Source: Irpex lacteus
Lineage: Eukaryota > Basidiomycota > Agaricomycetes > Polyporales > Irpicaceae
DNA length: 14,184 nt
Assembly (NCBI GenBank): GCA_001986395.2
Contig: MQVO02000219.1
Location: 1-14,184 of the forward strand
Direction: 5' to 3'
How positions within the stretch are numbered: the stretch's first letter is position 1; each line of letters begins with the position of its first letter. Shown here piece by piece: positions 1 through 7,049 of this stretch. Below the pieces are notes generated by a model. That model searched no databases and had not been told where the DNA came from. It saw nothing but the letters and a program-made list of their open reading frames with translations. Made by a program: the position numbers and the translations under genes.

Positions 1-87
1 TATCAAATTAGCTATACACTAAACCTCTAAACTTACTATTTAGTTAGTAAAGTAACTATAAAAAATAAATATAATATATTTTATACT

Positions 88-599
88 ATGGTACAAAGAG
101 ATTATTTGGATGGATTTACAGACTATTTGATGAGTGGCTAGTACCAAGACCACCACCAGATCCAGATTGGAAAATATGGAGATGGGGCTCAAACTCATAC
201 GACACCAGACCTGTAAATCCAAATATATTCTCCTCAGGAAGTATGGACAGATACACCGTACCCAAGATAGAATCCAATTTCAGTAAAATACCCACAACAA
301 TATATGAGTCACTTACAGGGAAGACACATACAGATAGTTGGGTACCTACATGGGTATGGTGGGTAGTTGGTGGAATTGTCTCATTTGGAGTAATATTCAC
401 AGCATTTTCAGTATACAAAGATCCATCAATCATAACAAATTTATTTCCATGGAATAGAACTCCTAATGTAAATAATAATGTTCCACAGAATGGATTAGGT
501 GCACCTGGTGATCAACCTGATATACAAATAAATGATGCAAGAACACACAGAAACCCCATTATATTGGTTATATGATGGTCTTACAATGGTGACAGGTAA
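88..599 (+). CDS. N-terminal segment of unrecognised single-pass membrane protein (frame-split)
   Basis: I do not recognise this protein. An ATG at 88 opens another frame that hits TAG at 139-141; the long frame that looks coding is open from 75 to TAA at 597-599, reading TGA at 573-575 as Trp. A one-base slip near 95-100 joins MVQR to a Trp- and Pro-rich stretch (EWLVPRPPPDPDWKIWRWGS). The first ATG inside the long frame is 243. Near residues 88-112 a hydrophobic run (WVWWVVGGIVSFGVIFTAFSV) is a good transmembrane helix, followed by a polar Asn/Pro-rich segment. Base composition is less AT-extreme than the flanks. It overlaps the next segment by about 68 bases, and the likeliest reading is that both belong to one gene. 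An origin from a linear mitochondrial plasmid is only a guess. Confidence 0.55.
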
Positions 600-1053
600 C
601 TACAGAACAGCATTGAATTGGTTCAATCCGTTCCATTGGGTATCTGGAGCAAATACATCAGATGCGTTCAATAATTTTATGCATGATCAAACTAATCCAA
701 ATACAGTAAATCGTGCACAATTTCCATATACAATGGATAATCCTCATGATAACTGGTTTAATAGATTAAGATTAGCTGTATTTGGTGAAAGTAACAGTGA
801 AAGATTGTTGAGAGAGACTAGGTTAAGAGAGGTTCAAGAAGCTCACGATGTATTTGTACATGGTACAGGTGTACACACTCCTGCAAAACCGAGCGGACCC
901 TTCGATCCCTCAGCAGCATTTGAGAAAACAAGTTATTTAAAACAATCTGTAGCTGGTACTGGACACAACTCACCATTACATGCACCTTCTGTTAAAGATA
1001 CACTTAAAAACTTTAGTATGGAAAATGCATTTAATGAAGCTAAAACCCAATAA
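532..1053 (+). CDS. Central segment of the unrecognised membrane protein (frame-split)
   Basis: This is an open frame of 173 codons starting at an ATG directly after an in-frame TAA (529-531). It is soluble-looking, with no membrane helix and no domain I recognise. It is rich in Asn, His, Trp and Phe at the start (ALNWFNPFHWVSG), then a charged, helix-prone stretch (ERLLRETRLREVQEAHDVF), then Pro/Ser-rich sequence. Composition matches the segments on both sides, and each neighbour overlaps it in a different frame. That supports one gene with a +1 change around 532-545 and another around 1040-1055. The alternative is three overlapping genes read by translational coupling. No Shine-Dalgarno-like signal helps decide, since fungal mitochondria do not use one. 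Confidence 0.5.
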   Translation: MMQEHTETPLYWLYDGLTMVTGNYRTALNWFNPFHWVSGANTSDAFNNFMHDQTNPNTVNRAQFPYTMDNPHDNWFNRLRLAVFGESNSERLLRETRLREVQEAHDVFVHGTGVHTPAKPSGPFDPSAAFEKTSYLKQSVAGTGHNSPLHAPSVKDTLKNFSMENAFNEAKTQ

Positions 1054-1897
1054 AATCTACTCCTATTGACCTGCAAATATTCCTGCTGATGATCAGAAAG
1101 CATGGAGTGAACATGAGTATGAAAAAGGTAAAGGTCCAGGTCCCAAAAATGATGTAAATCCAGCTGAAGGATCATCTAATAAATCTTCTAACAATCAACC
1201 TCAATCTCCTAAATCTGATGTTAGTGATCATCAACCTCAATCTCATAAATCTGAGGTGAATGATCATCAAACAGAAGATGATAAAGGTAAAAATGATAAA
1301 GGTAAAGATAAACAAGAGGATACAAATAAATCATCTAAACAAACTAAAGCAGATAGAGCTACAGTGAGTTTAGATGATGAAGAAGAAGAACCTCAGCGTA
1401 GACATCCAATACTTGATGCATTCCATAAAATGATTAGTAATAAGAGAGCTCTAAGAGAGCAAGCACCTACAACTATTTTTGATACTGATACTCATGATAA
1501 TTCAAATATTCCCCATGAATATAAGAATGAGCATGATAAAGATTCAAAATTTAAGCCTAATATCTATAGAATAAATGATGCATATATGGAAGATAAAGAT
1601 TTAGAACGTGATGTAAGAAGATATAATGAACCTAATGATGAAAATTATTGGTCAAGTGAAGGAAGTTCTTACGATCATGATCATAATTCTAATGTAGATA
1701 AGACTCCAAAAGAGTTTAATAAATCTATTTATAATTATCATGATGAGTTTGCCAGCCCAGTTGATTTAGAATCTATTAAAAGAGATGATTCTATCTCTAA
1801 AATATTAGATGATGTGTGGGCTGATAAAACTCAAGATGATACTCCTGAAAGTAATATTAATGAGAGTAAATCATCAAATGAGGATAATGATAAATGA
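1025..1897 (+). CDS. C-terminal acidic tail of the unrecognised membrane protein (frame-split)
   Basis: The frame is open from 953 and has ATGs at 1025 and 1034; it runs to TGA at 1895-1897 and needs TGA at 1067-1069 read as Trp. If TGA is Trp at the end too, the true stop lies a little further downstream. A shorter version could start at GTG 1256. The product is highly hydrophilic and probably disordered. It has a Lys/Asp/Gly tract (DDKGKNDKGKDKQED), an acidic patch (DDEEEEPQRRHP) and many Asp/Asn/Ser residues to the end. It contains a two-copy tandem repeat at 1199-1270. With the upstream pieces it would make a protein of about 600 residues with an N-terminal anchor and a long charged tail. 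Function unknown. Confidence 0.5.
1199..1270 (+). repeat. Two tandem 36-bp coding units
   Basis: Units at 1199-1234 and 1235-1270 encode PQSPKSDVSDHQ and PQSHKSEVNDHQ. They differ at a few bases and keep the reading frame, so the tail grew by in-frame duplication. This favours selection on this frame as coding at the time of duplication. Confidence 0.85.
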
Positions 1898-2465
1898 GAT
1901 TTTTAATATAACCCCAAATGCGAGTTAGTGTAATGGGAGTTAGAATTTGTCTATAGGAATAATTTTGTGTCTAATATAATAAAAATATATAATTAACTAT
2001 TTTTATATTGTCCTGATTTAAATCTAAAAATTTTAGATACAAAGTGGTACTAATTTCTAATTTAAATTAAATTAATTTTTGTTCCAGACATAAGTGTTAA
2101 ATATTATATAATAAACTTTACTCTTCTTCTCTCCCTTTTTTCTTTAAAATAAAAGTAGGGAGACTTGCTTAATATATACCCTTAATTTAATTAAATTTCT
2201 TTTTTATAAAATTTTACCCCAAGTTAACTTGTTTTACTTCTTAATGTATTCTATAACCTTTACTAAATAGTAATAATATAAATAATTACCTTCTTTTTGT
2301 CTTTTTGCCTTTATCTTTTTTAATAAAAAAAAAAAATAAAAGAAATAAAATAAGAAGAAGAGGCAACGATTATTTTTATCTCAGTTTTAGACATCTTAAC
2401 TCTCTTTTTAGGTTTATATCTCCATCCACAGTTTGTACTGTCGAAGGATAGATTTTTTTACTTAA
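1898..2465. other. AT-rich spacer with pyrimidine/purine hairpin
   Basis: I see no convincing gene in this stretch. It holds a hairpin at 2131-2162 (CTCCCT paired with AGGGAG around T- and A-rich strands) and a similar but weaker T-run/A-run structure near 2285-2340. These belong to the CCC-T(n)/A(n)-GGG type also seen at about 5660-5705, 9090-9120, 10466-10515 and 11809-11873. They could act as transcript-end or processing signals, which is an inference from shape only. Confidence 0.5.
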
Positions 2466-2537
2466 ACTAAAAAAAACTAGGACCCAGCCCCACAAAGTGG
2501 ATTGGATTGTGGACAGAAATAATTAGTTTTTTTTGGG
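2466..2537. repeat. Dispersed CTAG hairpin with a GC cluster inserted in its loop
   Basis: Read on the minus strand, the ends match the simple hairpin at 10601-10642 (CCC-A(n)-CTAATTATTTCT on one side, TCCTAG-T(n) on the other). The loop is interrupted by a GC-rich block at about 2484-2514 built of CCAC/GTGG units (CCCAGCCCCACAAAGTGG). This is a nested arrangement: one repeat family sits inside a copy of another. Confidence 0.75.
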
Positions 2538-2860
2538 ATCTATGAGATTTTACAGTTAGCTCAGTAATTTTATAACTATAATGATCACACTTTTCAATTT
2601 TGATGGCAATAAATCTCTTTAGTTCGTCACCAGTATGCATAAGAATTGAACAGTTTTTTTTGGATTATCTGAGTATTAAGACAATCCACTTAGAATCTAA
2701 GAGGTCGTGGTTGGAGGATAATCAGTCTTCTAATCTTAAATATAGTCTCATCAAATACTTGTAAAGCTAAAGGGGATTGGAACCTTAAAGATATGAAGGG
2801 AATAATACGATATATTTGTATAGTAATAAAGTTTACTAGAATGAGGAATCTCCGATAAAA

Positions 2861-2902
2861 GCAAATAAAGACAATCAATACTTTTTTAATTTAGGGGGGA
2901 GT
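2861..2902 (-). repeat. Dispersed joint repeat, copy A
   Basis: The core on the plus strand is GCAAATAAAGACAATCAATA followed by CTTTTTTAATTTAGGGGGGAGTG. Copies or partial copies lie at 3545-3573, 5107-5136 and 3261-3277. Each sits at the edge of a gene remnant, so the element probably marks recombination joints. In the minus-strand remnants at 2895, 3558 and 5109 it is read in the same frame, giving LKKY just before TGA. Confidence 0.8.
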
Positions 2903-3232
2903 GTCAAGACGAGTACCGATTTGCATCAATCCGAATATAATATATTTGTACTTTTATCTATATAATCGGCAGGGTATTCTCTATCAAGAATAGTATTATG
3001 TATTATTTTAGCTATATTTTTATATTCTTCGAGTTTATAGATATATTATATAATACTAGAACACAACGCCCATTTTCATGTAAGATGTTGGAATGTATTT
3101 ATAATTCTTTCTACGTATGCATCAGATATATTATTATGTCTATGTATAAAGTAAAATCTTGTTTTTCATTTTCAATAACTCTTTGTATAATTTCTAGATA
3201 ACAGATAAAAGTATAGAATGGTTTATAAATCT
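2895..3232 (-). pseudogene. Unrecognised minus-strand coding remnant with frameshift and stop
   Basis: Read on the minus strand from about 3232 downwards, one frame gives FYTFICYLEIIQRVIENEKQ. A one-base slip near 3145-3155 leads into a long, protein-like frame containing SDAYVERIINTFQHL, EEYKNIAKIIHNTILDREYP and YIDKSTNILYSDW. It has one TAA near 3045 and uses TGA where Trp would fit. The composition (mixed charged and hydrophobic residues, helix-prone) looks far more coding than the plus-strand frame opening at 2998, which I reject. It is bounded by a half hairpin (3233-3247) and joint repeat A. I cannot name the family; a plasmid-type polymerase or intron protein are possibilities with no motif support. 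Confidence 0.4.
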
Positions 3233-3247
3233 ATCCAAAAAAACTAG
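3233..3247. repeat. Left half of a split CTAG hairpin
   Basis: ATCCAAAAAAACTAG here is the exact reverse complement of 4461-4475. The two halves match the arms of the dispersed hairpin family but lie 1.2 kb apart, as if one copy had been opened by insertion or by recombination between two copies. Confidence 0.75.
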
Positions 3248-3269
3248 GCTCTTTGTTGGAAGTACTTTT

Positions 3270-3548
3270 TTAATTTATCCTTTTTATTACCTTAACTTCT
3301 ATTAAATTACTGTTATTTGATAGAAGAATAACTAATTCTAAACCCAATAATATTAATTCCTCATTAGAGAGATATAGATTGTTTTCACTACGGTACTCTA
3401 AAAATTTACATTCATTACTTATTACTCCACTTTCTAAATCTTTATTATACTTTTCTATACATACCAGTTCACTGCTGAGTACTACCAACAACACTTCTAA
3501 CACATGCACTAGAAATACTTTACTGAGACTGAGATTTTGTTGATGCAA
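3270..3548 (-). pseudogene. Unrecognised minus-strand ORF remnant
   Basis: This 92-codon frame opens at a TTG inside joint repeat B, so its true N-terminus has probably been lost. It runs to a TAA just beside joint repeat D. The product has a hydrophobic Leu/Val-rich first part (VFLVHVLEVLLVVLSSELV), a charged middle, and a Leu/Ile-rich end (NEELILLGLELVILLSNN). I recognise no domain. It lies between two joint repeats in a run of minus-strand remnants, so it is probably a gene piece moved with them. It could be non-coding. Confidence 0.3.
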
Positions 3549-3573
3549 ATAAAGACATCAATACTTTTTTAAT
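3545..3573 (-). repeat. Dispersed joint repeat, copy B
   Basis: Matches copy A at 2861 (GCAAATAAAGACA then TCAATACTTTTTTAAT), missing two bases in the middle. It abuts the 36-bp repeat at 3573-3608 and separates the nad4 fragment from the next remnant. Confidence 0.8.
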
Positions 3574-3608
3574 CTACTTAAAATAAAATTAAATAAATTA
3601 CACAGTCT
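3573..3608. repeat. Exact 36-bp direct repeat, copy 1
   Basis: Identical to 4405-4440 (begins TCTACTTAAAATAAAATTAA, ends ACACAGTCT). Identity across 36 bases in an otherwise diverged region implies a recent duplication or conversion. A related shorter stretch (TACTTAAAATAAAAT) is at 4784-4798. Confidence 0.9.
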
Positions 3609-3788
3609 TTCTTTCTTTTTAATCTTATTCCCCTTTTCTCCTACTTTAATAAGTAGACCTGATGATACAAAACCATGAGCTACTGATAATACTAAACTAC
3701 CAGTTAAACCTGTGATACTATAAGAGAATATACTTAATATACATACAGCCATATGAGATAAAGAACTCTAAGCTACTATAACTATCAG
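3609..3788 (-). pseudogene. nad4: nad4 internal fragment (NADH dehydrogenase subunit 4)
   Basis: Read on the minus strand from about 3788, the frame gives SSLSHMAVCILSIFSYSITG and then SLVLSVAHGFVSSGLL. This matches the well-conserved nad4 block (YSS-SHM, then ITG-GS-L--AHG-VSS-LF) of the proton-pumping core of respiratory complex I. The expected Tyr before SS is a TAG stop (3768-3770 on the plus strand). Similarity ends soon after the VSSGLL block, where GEKGNKIKKKERL replaces the usual Gly-rich CVGG-LYDR stretch. It lies downstream, on the same strand, of the more N-terminal nad4 piece at 4787-5092, with about 1 kb of foreign sequence between. A functional nad4 must be elsewhere. Confidence 0.75.
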
Positions 3789-3823
3789 ATCAGTTTGTCT
3801 TAATGTTTATTATAGGTGCCCTA

Positions 3824-3847
3824 ATTAAAATTTAATTAAATTTTAAT
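3824..3847. repeat. Perfect 24-bp AT palindrome
   Basis: ATTAAAATTTAA followed by its exact reverse complement. A near copy with a wider centre lies at 8813-8841 inside a nested hairpin, preceded in both places by CTCTA or CCCTA and followed by AA. The shared context suggests a dispersed element rather than chance AT symmetry. Confidence 0.7.
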
Positions 3848-3880
3848 AACCCCTACCAAAATAATTAAATAATTTATTAA

Positions 3881-3905
3881 GCCACTAGCCACTAAAGTGG
3901 AGTGG
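3881..3905. repeat. Short GCCAC/GTGG hairpin
   Basis: CCACT-AGCCACT, then AA, then AGTGG-AGTGG form a hairpin. It belongs to the GC-cluster family with copies at 2484-2514, 5419-5492, 8541-8563 and 10196-10316. Confidence 0.6.
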
Positions 3906-4112
3906 AGAGTGATTACAATAAACTATTATTCTTTTGAAGAGTTAAATAAATAGAGTAGGGAAAAGAGTTAAATAATTATAAAATATTATTCTAAGATTAT
4001 TTATTATTAATCGCTAGCTCCCTTTAAATTCTTTAACTTTACTCATCTTTGAGAGAACAAACATTAATTTATTTTAATTGTTTAATTAAATTTATTCTTA
4101 TTCTAACAATCC

Positions 4113-4158
4113 CCCAAAAAACTAATTAGAATGAATTCTAATTCCTAGTGTTTTTGGG
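4113..4158. repeat. Dispersed CTAG hairpin, copy 1
   Basis: Arms CCCAAAAAACTAATTAGAAT and ATTCTAATTCCTAGTG-TTTTTGGG, with an AT palindrome at the tip. It has the same layout as copies at 6088, 9187, 9563, 10601 and 12310. Confidence 0.85.
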
Positions 4159-4184
4159 ACTCTGATTCTTTAGTTATTATTTGT

Positions 4185-4270
4185 AAGTTAATTGGAGGGA
4201 GGACACAAGGGGGAATCCTCTAGTACTAATCTTAACTCTTTGGAACCCAAGTTAATTGGAGGGAGGACAC
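4185..4270 (+). repeat. 22-bp direct repeat pair
   Basis: AAGTTAATTGGAGGGAGGAC-AC occurs at 4185-4206 and again at 4249-4270, 64 bases apart. The purine-rich half (GGAGGGAGGACAC) is unusual in this spacer. Function unknown. Confidence 0.85.
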
Positions 4271-4404
4271 TCAGTTAAATAAATAGAGTATTTATTATCC
4301 TTTAGGTTAAAGAGAATTAGAATAAATAATAAGATAGCTATTTACTTAGTCTATCCATATTCCACAAAGGGTATTAGTTAGAATTATATTGTTTAAATAG
4401 ACCC

Positions 4405-4440
4405 TCTACTTAAAATAAAATTAAATAAATTACACAGTCT
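4405..4440. repeat. Exact 36-bp direct repeat, copy 2
   Basis: Identical to 3573-3608. It sits just upstream of the half hairpin and the LAGLIDADG fragment, so the two copies bracket the block that holds the nad4 internal fragment and the spacer. Confidence 0.9.
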
Positions 4441-4460
4441 GTACCCTAAAATAATTCTAA

Positions 4461-4475
4461 CTAGTTTTTTTGGAT
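4461..4475. repeat. Right half of a split CTAG hairpin
   Basis: CTAGTTTTTTTGGAT is the exact reverse complement of 3233-3247. It runs directly into the first codons of the LAGLIDADG fragment, so the endonuclease was cut at, or joined to, the hairpin arm. Confidence 0.75.
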
Positions 4476-4790
4476 GGTAGTAGGATTTACTATTGCTGAA
4501 GGATCCTTCCATATTAAGTCCAACGGTGATTTCTGTTTTAGTCTGAAGCAACGTCCACATCTAGTACTGTTTGAAGCACTGCGGCTACTATTTAACACTC
4601 GTGTAAAGATTCACACATCAGATGGTTATAATACTTTGGTTATGACTTCACTACGGGATCTGACAACAGTGGTTACTTTCTTCTATTCTCCGGGCTTCAC
4701 CCTCTGACAGGACTGAAGCTTCACAGCTACATGCGGTGGATCGAACAAATGAAGGTAATTATTAATAAAAAGAATAGGGGAGGTACTTAA
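4474..4790 (+). pseudogene. LAGLIDADG homing endonuclease fragment
   Basis: The frame begins inside the hairpin arm (WMVVGFTIAEGSFHIKSNGD), which carries one LAGLIDADG motif in the form VGFTIAEGSF, with the Glu at the metal-binding position. FCFSLKQRPHLVLFEAL and the following LFNTRVKIHTSDGYNTLVM fit the rest of a LAGLIDADG domain. The frame ends at TGA 4705, but a slip near 4690 gives GLHPLTGLKLHSYMRWIEQM, the usual end of the family, to TAA at 4788-4790. About one domain of a two-domain protein is left. The family nicks or cuts intron-less alleles to spread group I introns; this copy lacks its other half and should be inactive. It lies antisense between two nad4 pieces, so it is not a nad4 intron in place. 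Confidence 0.85.
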
Positions 4791-5092
4791 AATAAAATAT
4801 CAAAAAGAAGAATATCTAGCACTACAAATATAGCAATTATAAATGCAGGTACATTATGATATACATTATTCCAACTAGCTAGTACATAGATAGGCGTTAT
4901 AAAGGTAGTAAGTATAACTATGTATAGATTAATGGCTCCATATGTAGATGACAATAAGGTAACATAATCCTCTACTGCTTTATATTAACTTAAAGAAATA
5001 TAGAAGGAATACCATATCTGTAGTGATAGAATTAATACTACTGTAGAGATAGTTAGGGTAATATAATTAGCATAGACCTTCACAACTATAAA
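4787..5092 (-). pseudogene. nad4: nad4 N-terminal-half fragment
   Basis: The minus-strand frame from about 5092 gives a hydrophobic stretch (ITLTISTVVLILSLQIW), a TAA at SLS*YKAVEDY, then INLYIVILTTFITPIYVLAS, WNNVYHN and VVLDILLF. The LTTFITPI-LLA-WNN and VLDLLLFYIFFE blocks are characteristic of nad4. About 15-20 residues normally found between WNN and VLD are partly missing, and the next residues after LLF (DILF) end at TAA. It is colinear with the internal fragment at 3609-3788, which fits one broken nad4 copy whose middle was lost or replaced. Confidence 0.7.
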
Positions 5093-5106
5093 GCTTTCCC
5101 CCCTTC

Positions 5107-5136
5107 AATCAATACTTTTTTAATTTAGGGGGAGTG
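5107..5136 (-). repeat. Dispersed joint repeat, copy C
   Basis: AATCAATACTTTTTTAATTT then AGGGGGAGTG matches copy A. It separates the nad4 remnant from the ambiguous ORF and rnl. Confidence 0.8.
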
Positions 5137-5358
5137 GTTACTATGGATACCAAATCTGGAAGAAATTTGTGTACATACAGAATCAATAAACAATCTGCCT
5201 CTCGGCTCCTGGTACTCTTTGAAGTCCCACACTTCGTCGGGGAGCTGTTAAATTTAAGCCGAATTTTAATAGATAACCCAAATAAAAATAAATTAATAAA
5301 ACAAAAAACTTTTTTTAATAATAAAAGAATCGATGACAATATAGTTAACATCAAATAG
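5134..5358. other. Ambiguous open frames on both strands
   Basis: A plus-strand frame of 74 codons (5134-5358; SASRLLVLFEVPHFVGELLN in the middle) and a minus-strand frame of 81 codons (5354-5109) overlap. The central part, about 5145-5265, has higher GC and could be a coding remnant on either strand. The distal part is plain AT-rich sequence. I recognise no family and cannot choose a strand. The piece starts at joint repeat C, like the other remnants. Confidence 0.25.
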
Positions 5359-6087
5359 TATTTTAAAGGAGTTATTTAAGGATAACTAGCAAATTTATAA
5401 AAAAGGAGGTATAAACCAAAAGCCACTGTCCAATATCCTCTATCCTCTATCATCTTTAGGGGGGAGAGGGGCTGGACGGAATAAATAAAGTGGCGATCCT
5501 AAGGGAAACCTTTATATTTAAACTTCCTGAAGTAAACCATTTCAGTAAGGAAAGGAAAGGAAATCAACCGAGACTCCGAGAGTAATGGTGAGTGAAATCG
5601 GATTAGCCTAAAAGATAATTTTTTACAATTAAAGTAATAATAAAAATATTTTATAGTATTTATCTTATGTACCTTTTTATTTATTTAATAATAAAAAAAA
5701 AAGGGAAGAAATATTAAATAAATAAGTATGAATAAAGTAACCAAAGAAGGTGAAAGTCCTGTGTAATTAAAAAAATTATCGAATATTAAATTAATATTCT
5801 AATAAAAAATATAAAGTACGATGAGAGTTAACTTGTCGAATATAGGGGAACCATCCTCTAAGGCTAAGTATTATAAATTTAGCGATAGTGAAAAGTACTG
5901 TGAAGGAAAAGTTGAAAAAGTAATGTTATAGACATTGTGAAATAGTCTTGAATTAGTAACTCTATAAGCAGTCGAAGTTTTTTAAAATGACGGCGTACCT
6001 TTTGCATAATGGGTCAGCAAGTTAATGGGAGTAGCAAGGTTAAAAGCCCTAGCGAAAGCGACTGGACATAAAATTTAATTAGTAAAA

Positions 6088-6137
6088 CCCCCAAAAAAAC
6101 TAGTTAGAATTATTTATAATTACTAGTGTTTTTGGGG
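6088..6137. repeat. Dispersed CTAG hairpin inside rnl
   Basis: CCCCCAAAAAAACTAGTTAG pairs with the T/G-rich arm CTAGTGTTTTTGGGG. It lies between the rnl cores at 5987 and 6174. It caps a flanking AT stem (AATTTAATTAGT to the left, ATTAACTAAATT to the right), so it appears to have entered the tip of a variable helix without breaking the core. Confidence 0.85.
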
Positions 6138-7016
6138 TATTAACTAAATTAGTGTTGGATAAGTTACTTCTATTAGACCCGAAGCTAGGTGATCTTCCCT
6201 AGACCAGATTTTAATCTTAAATGATGAATGGATCGAACGGGTGAATGTTGCATAATTCTCCGATGAGTTTTAGGGAAGCGGTGAAATGCCAATCTGACCT
6301 AGTGATAGCTGGTTTTCTACGAAACATATGTAGGTATGACATCTATACAAAATTTATGAAGGTACAGCACTCAATTCCAAATAAATTATAATTTTTAATT
6401 ATAATCAATGTTTAAGTTGCGGGGACGTAAAAATCTTACCAATGGAAGAGAATCTCGGAATTACATAAATTGATGATAGATATTCAGACTACTCATGCTA
6501 AGGTGGGTAGTCAAGACGGAAACAGCCGAGAACACGAATCAAGGTCCCAAATGATTATTAAGTGAAATTAAGGTAGTAGCAAAATTGAACGCAACTGTAA
6601 AGTGAGCCTGGTAGTCGCTATCTTTTAATGACCGTTTGTAACAACGTATCAGTCTTCAGAATGTCGCACCGAAAATTTAACGGGTCTTAAATAATCAACC
6701 GATATCGTGTTGCTTTAGAATAGTCAAATAATTCTATTCTAAATCTAGGTAGTAGAACATTCAGGAAACCTGAAATTAAATAGTGTTTCATTATTTATAG
6801 GATACTGAAGAGATAATGCTGACATGAGTAACGTAAAAAGAAGTTATAATACTTCTCGCCGAATACGAAAGGGTTATAAGGAAAGGTTAAACCTCCTTAT
6901 GTTAATGCGGCCTCTAAGGTTCAAAACCAATGTTTTGACTGATGAGTTTAAAACCTAAAGTTCTTTTTGAACCGGGAAAATAAAGTTTTTTTTAAATTAA
7001 ATAGTAATCTTTACTG

Positions 7017-7049
7017 CCCCTGCCTTAAGCCACTGGCTTTGGGCAAGGG
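7017..7049. repeat. GC hairpin in an rnl variable region
   Basis: CCCCTGCC-TTAA-GCCA pairs imperfectly with TGGC-TTT-GGGCAAGGG. It stands out in a very AT-rich expansion (6980-7090) between rnl cores and probably belongs to, or resembles, the GC-cluster family. Confidence 0.6.

Larger units (their letters stand above)
3906..4404. other. AT-rich spacer with repeats, no gene seen
   Basis: No coding frame or RNA is apparent. It contains two 18-bp copies of AGTTAAATAAATAGAGTA (3940-3957 and 4273-4290), a dispersed hairpin (4113-4158) and a 22-bp direct repeat (4185-4206 and 4249-4270). Confidence 0.6.

Noticed and set aside
933..1175. 80-codon minus-strand frame
   Set aside because: Shadow of the plus-strand segments at 532-1053 and 1025-1897, which have better composition.
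2640..2760. Possible tRNA (GATTAT ... ATAATC acceptor-like pairs and a CTTAG/CTAAG hairpin)
   Set aside because: Only about 61 bases, a three-base loop where the anticodon loop should be, and no T arm with TTC; not a tRNA fold.
2998..3201. 67-codon plus-strand open frame
   Set aside because: The minus strand of the same stretch gives a longer and far more protein-like translation.
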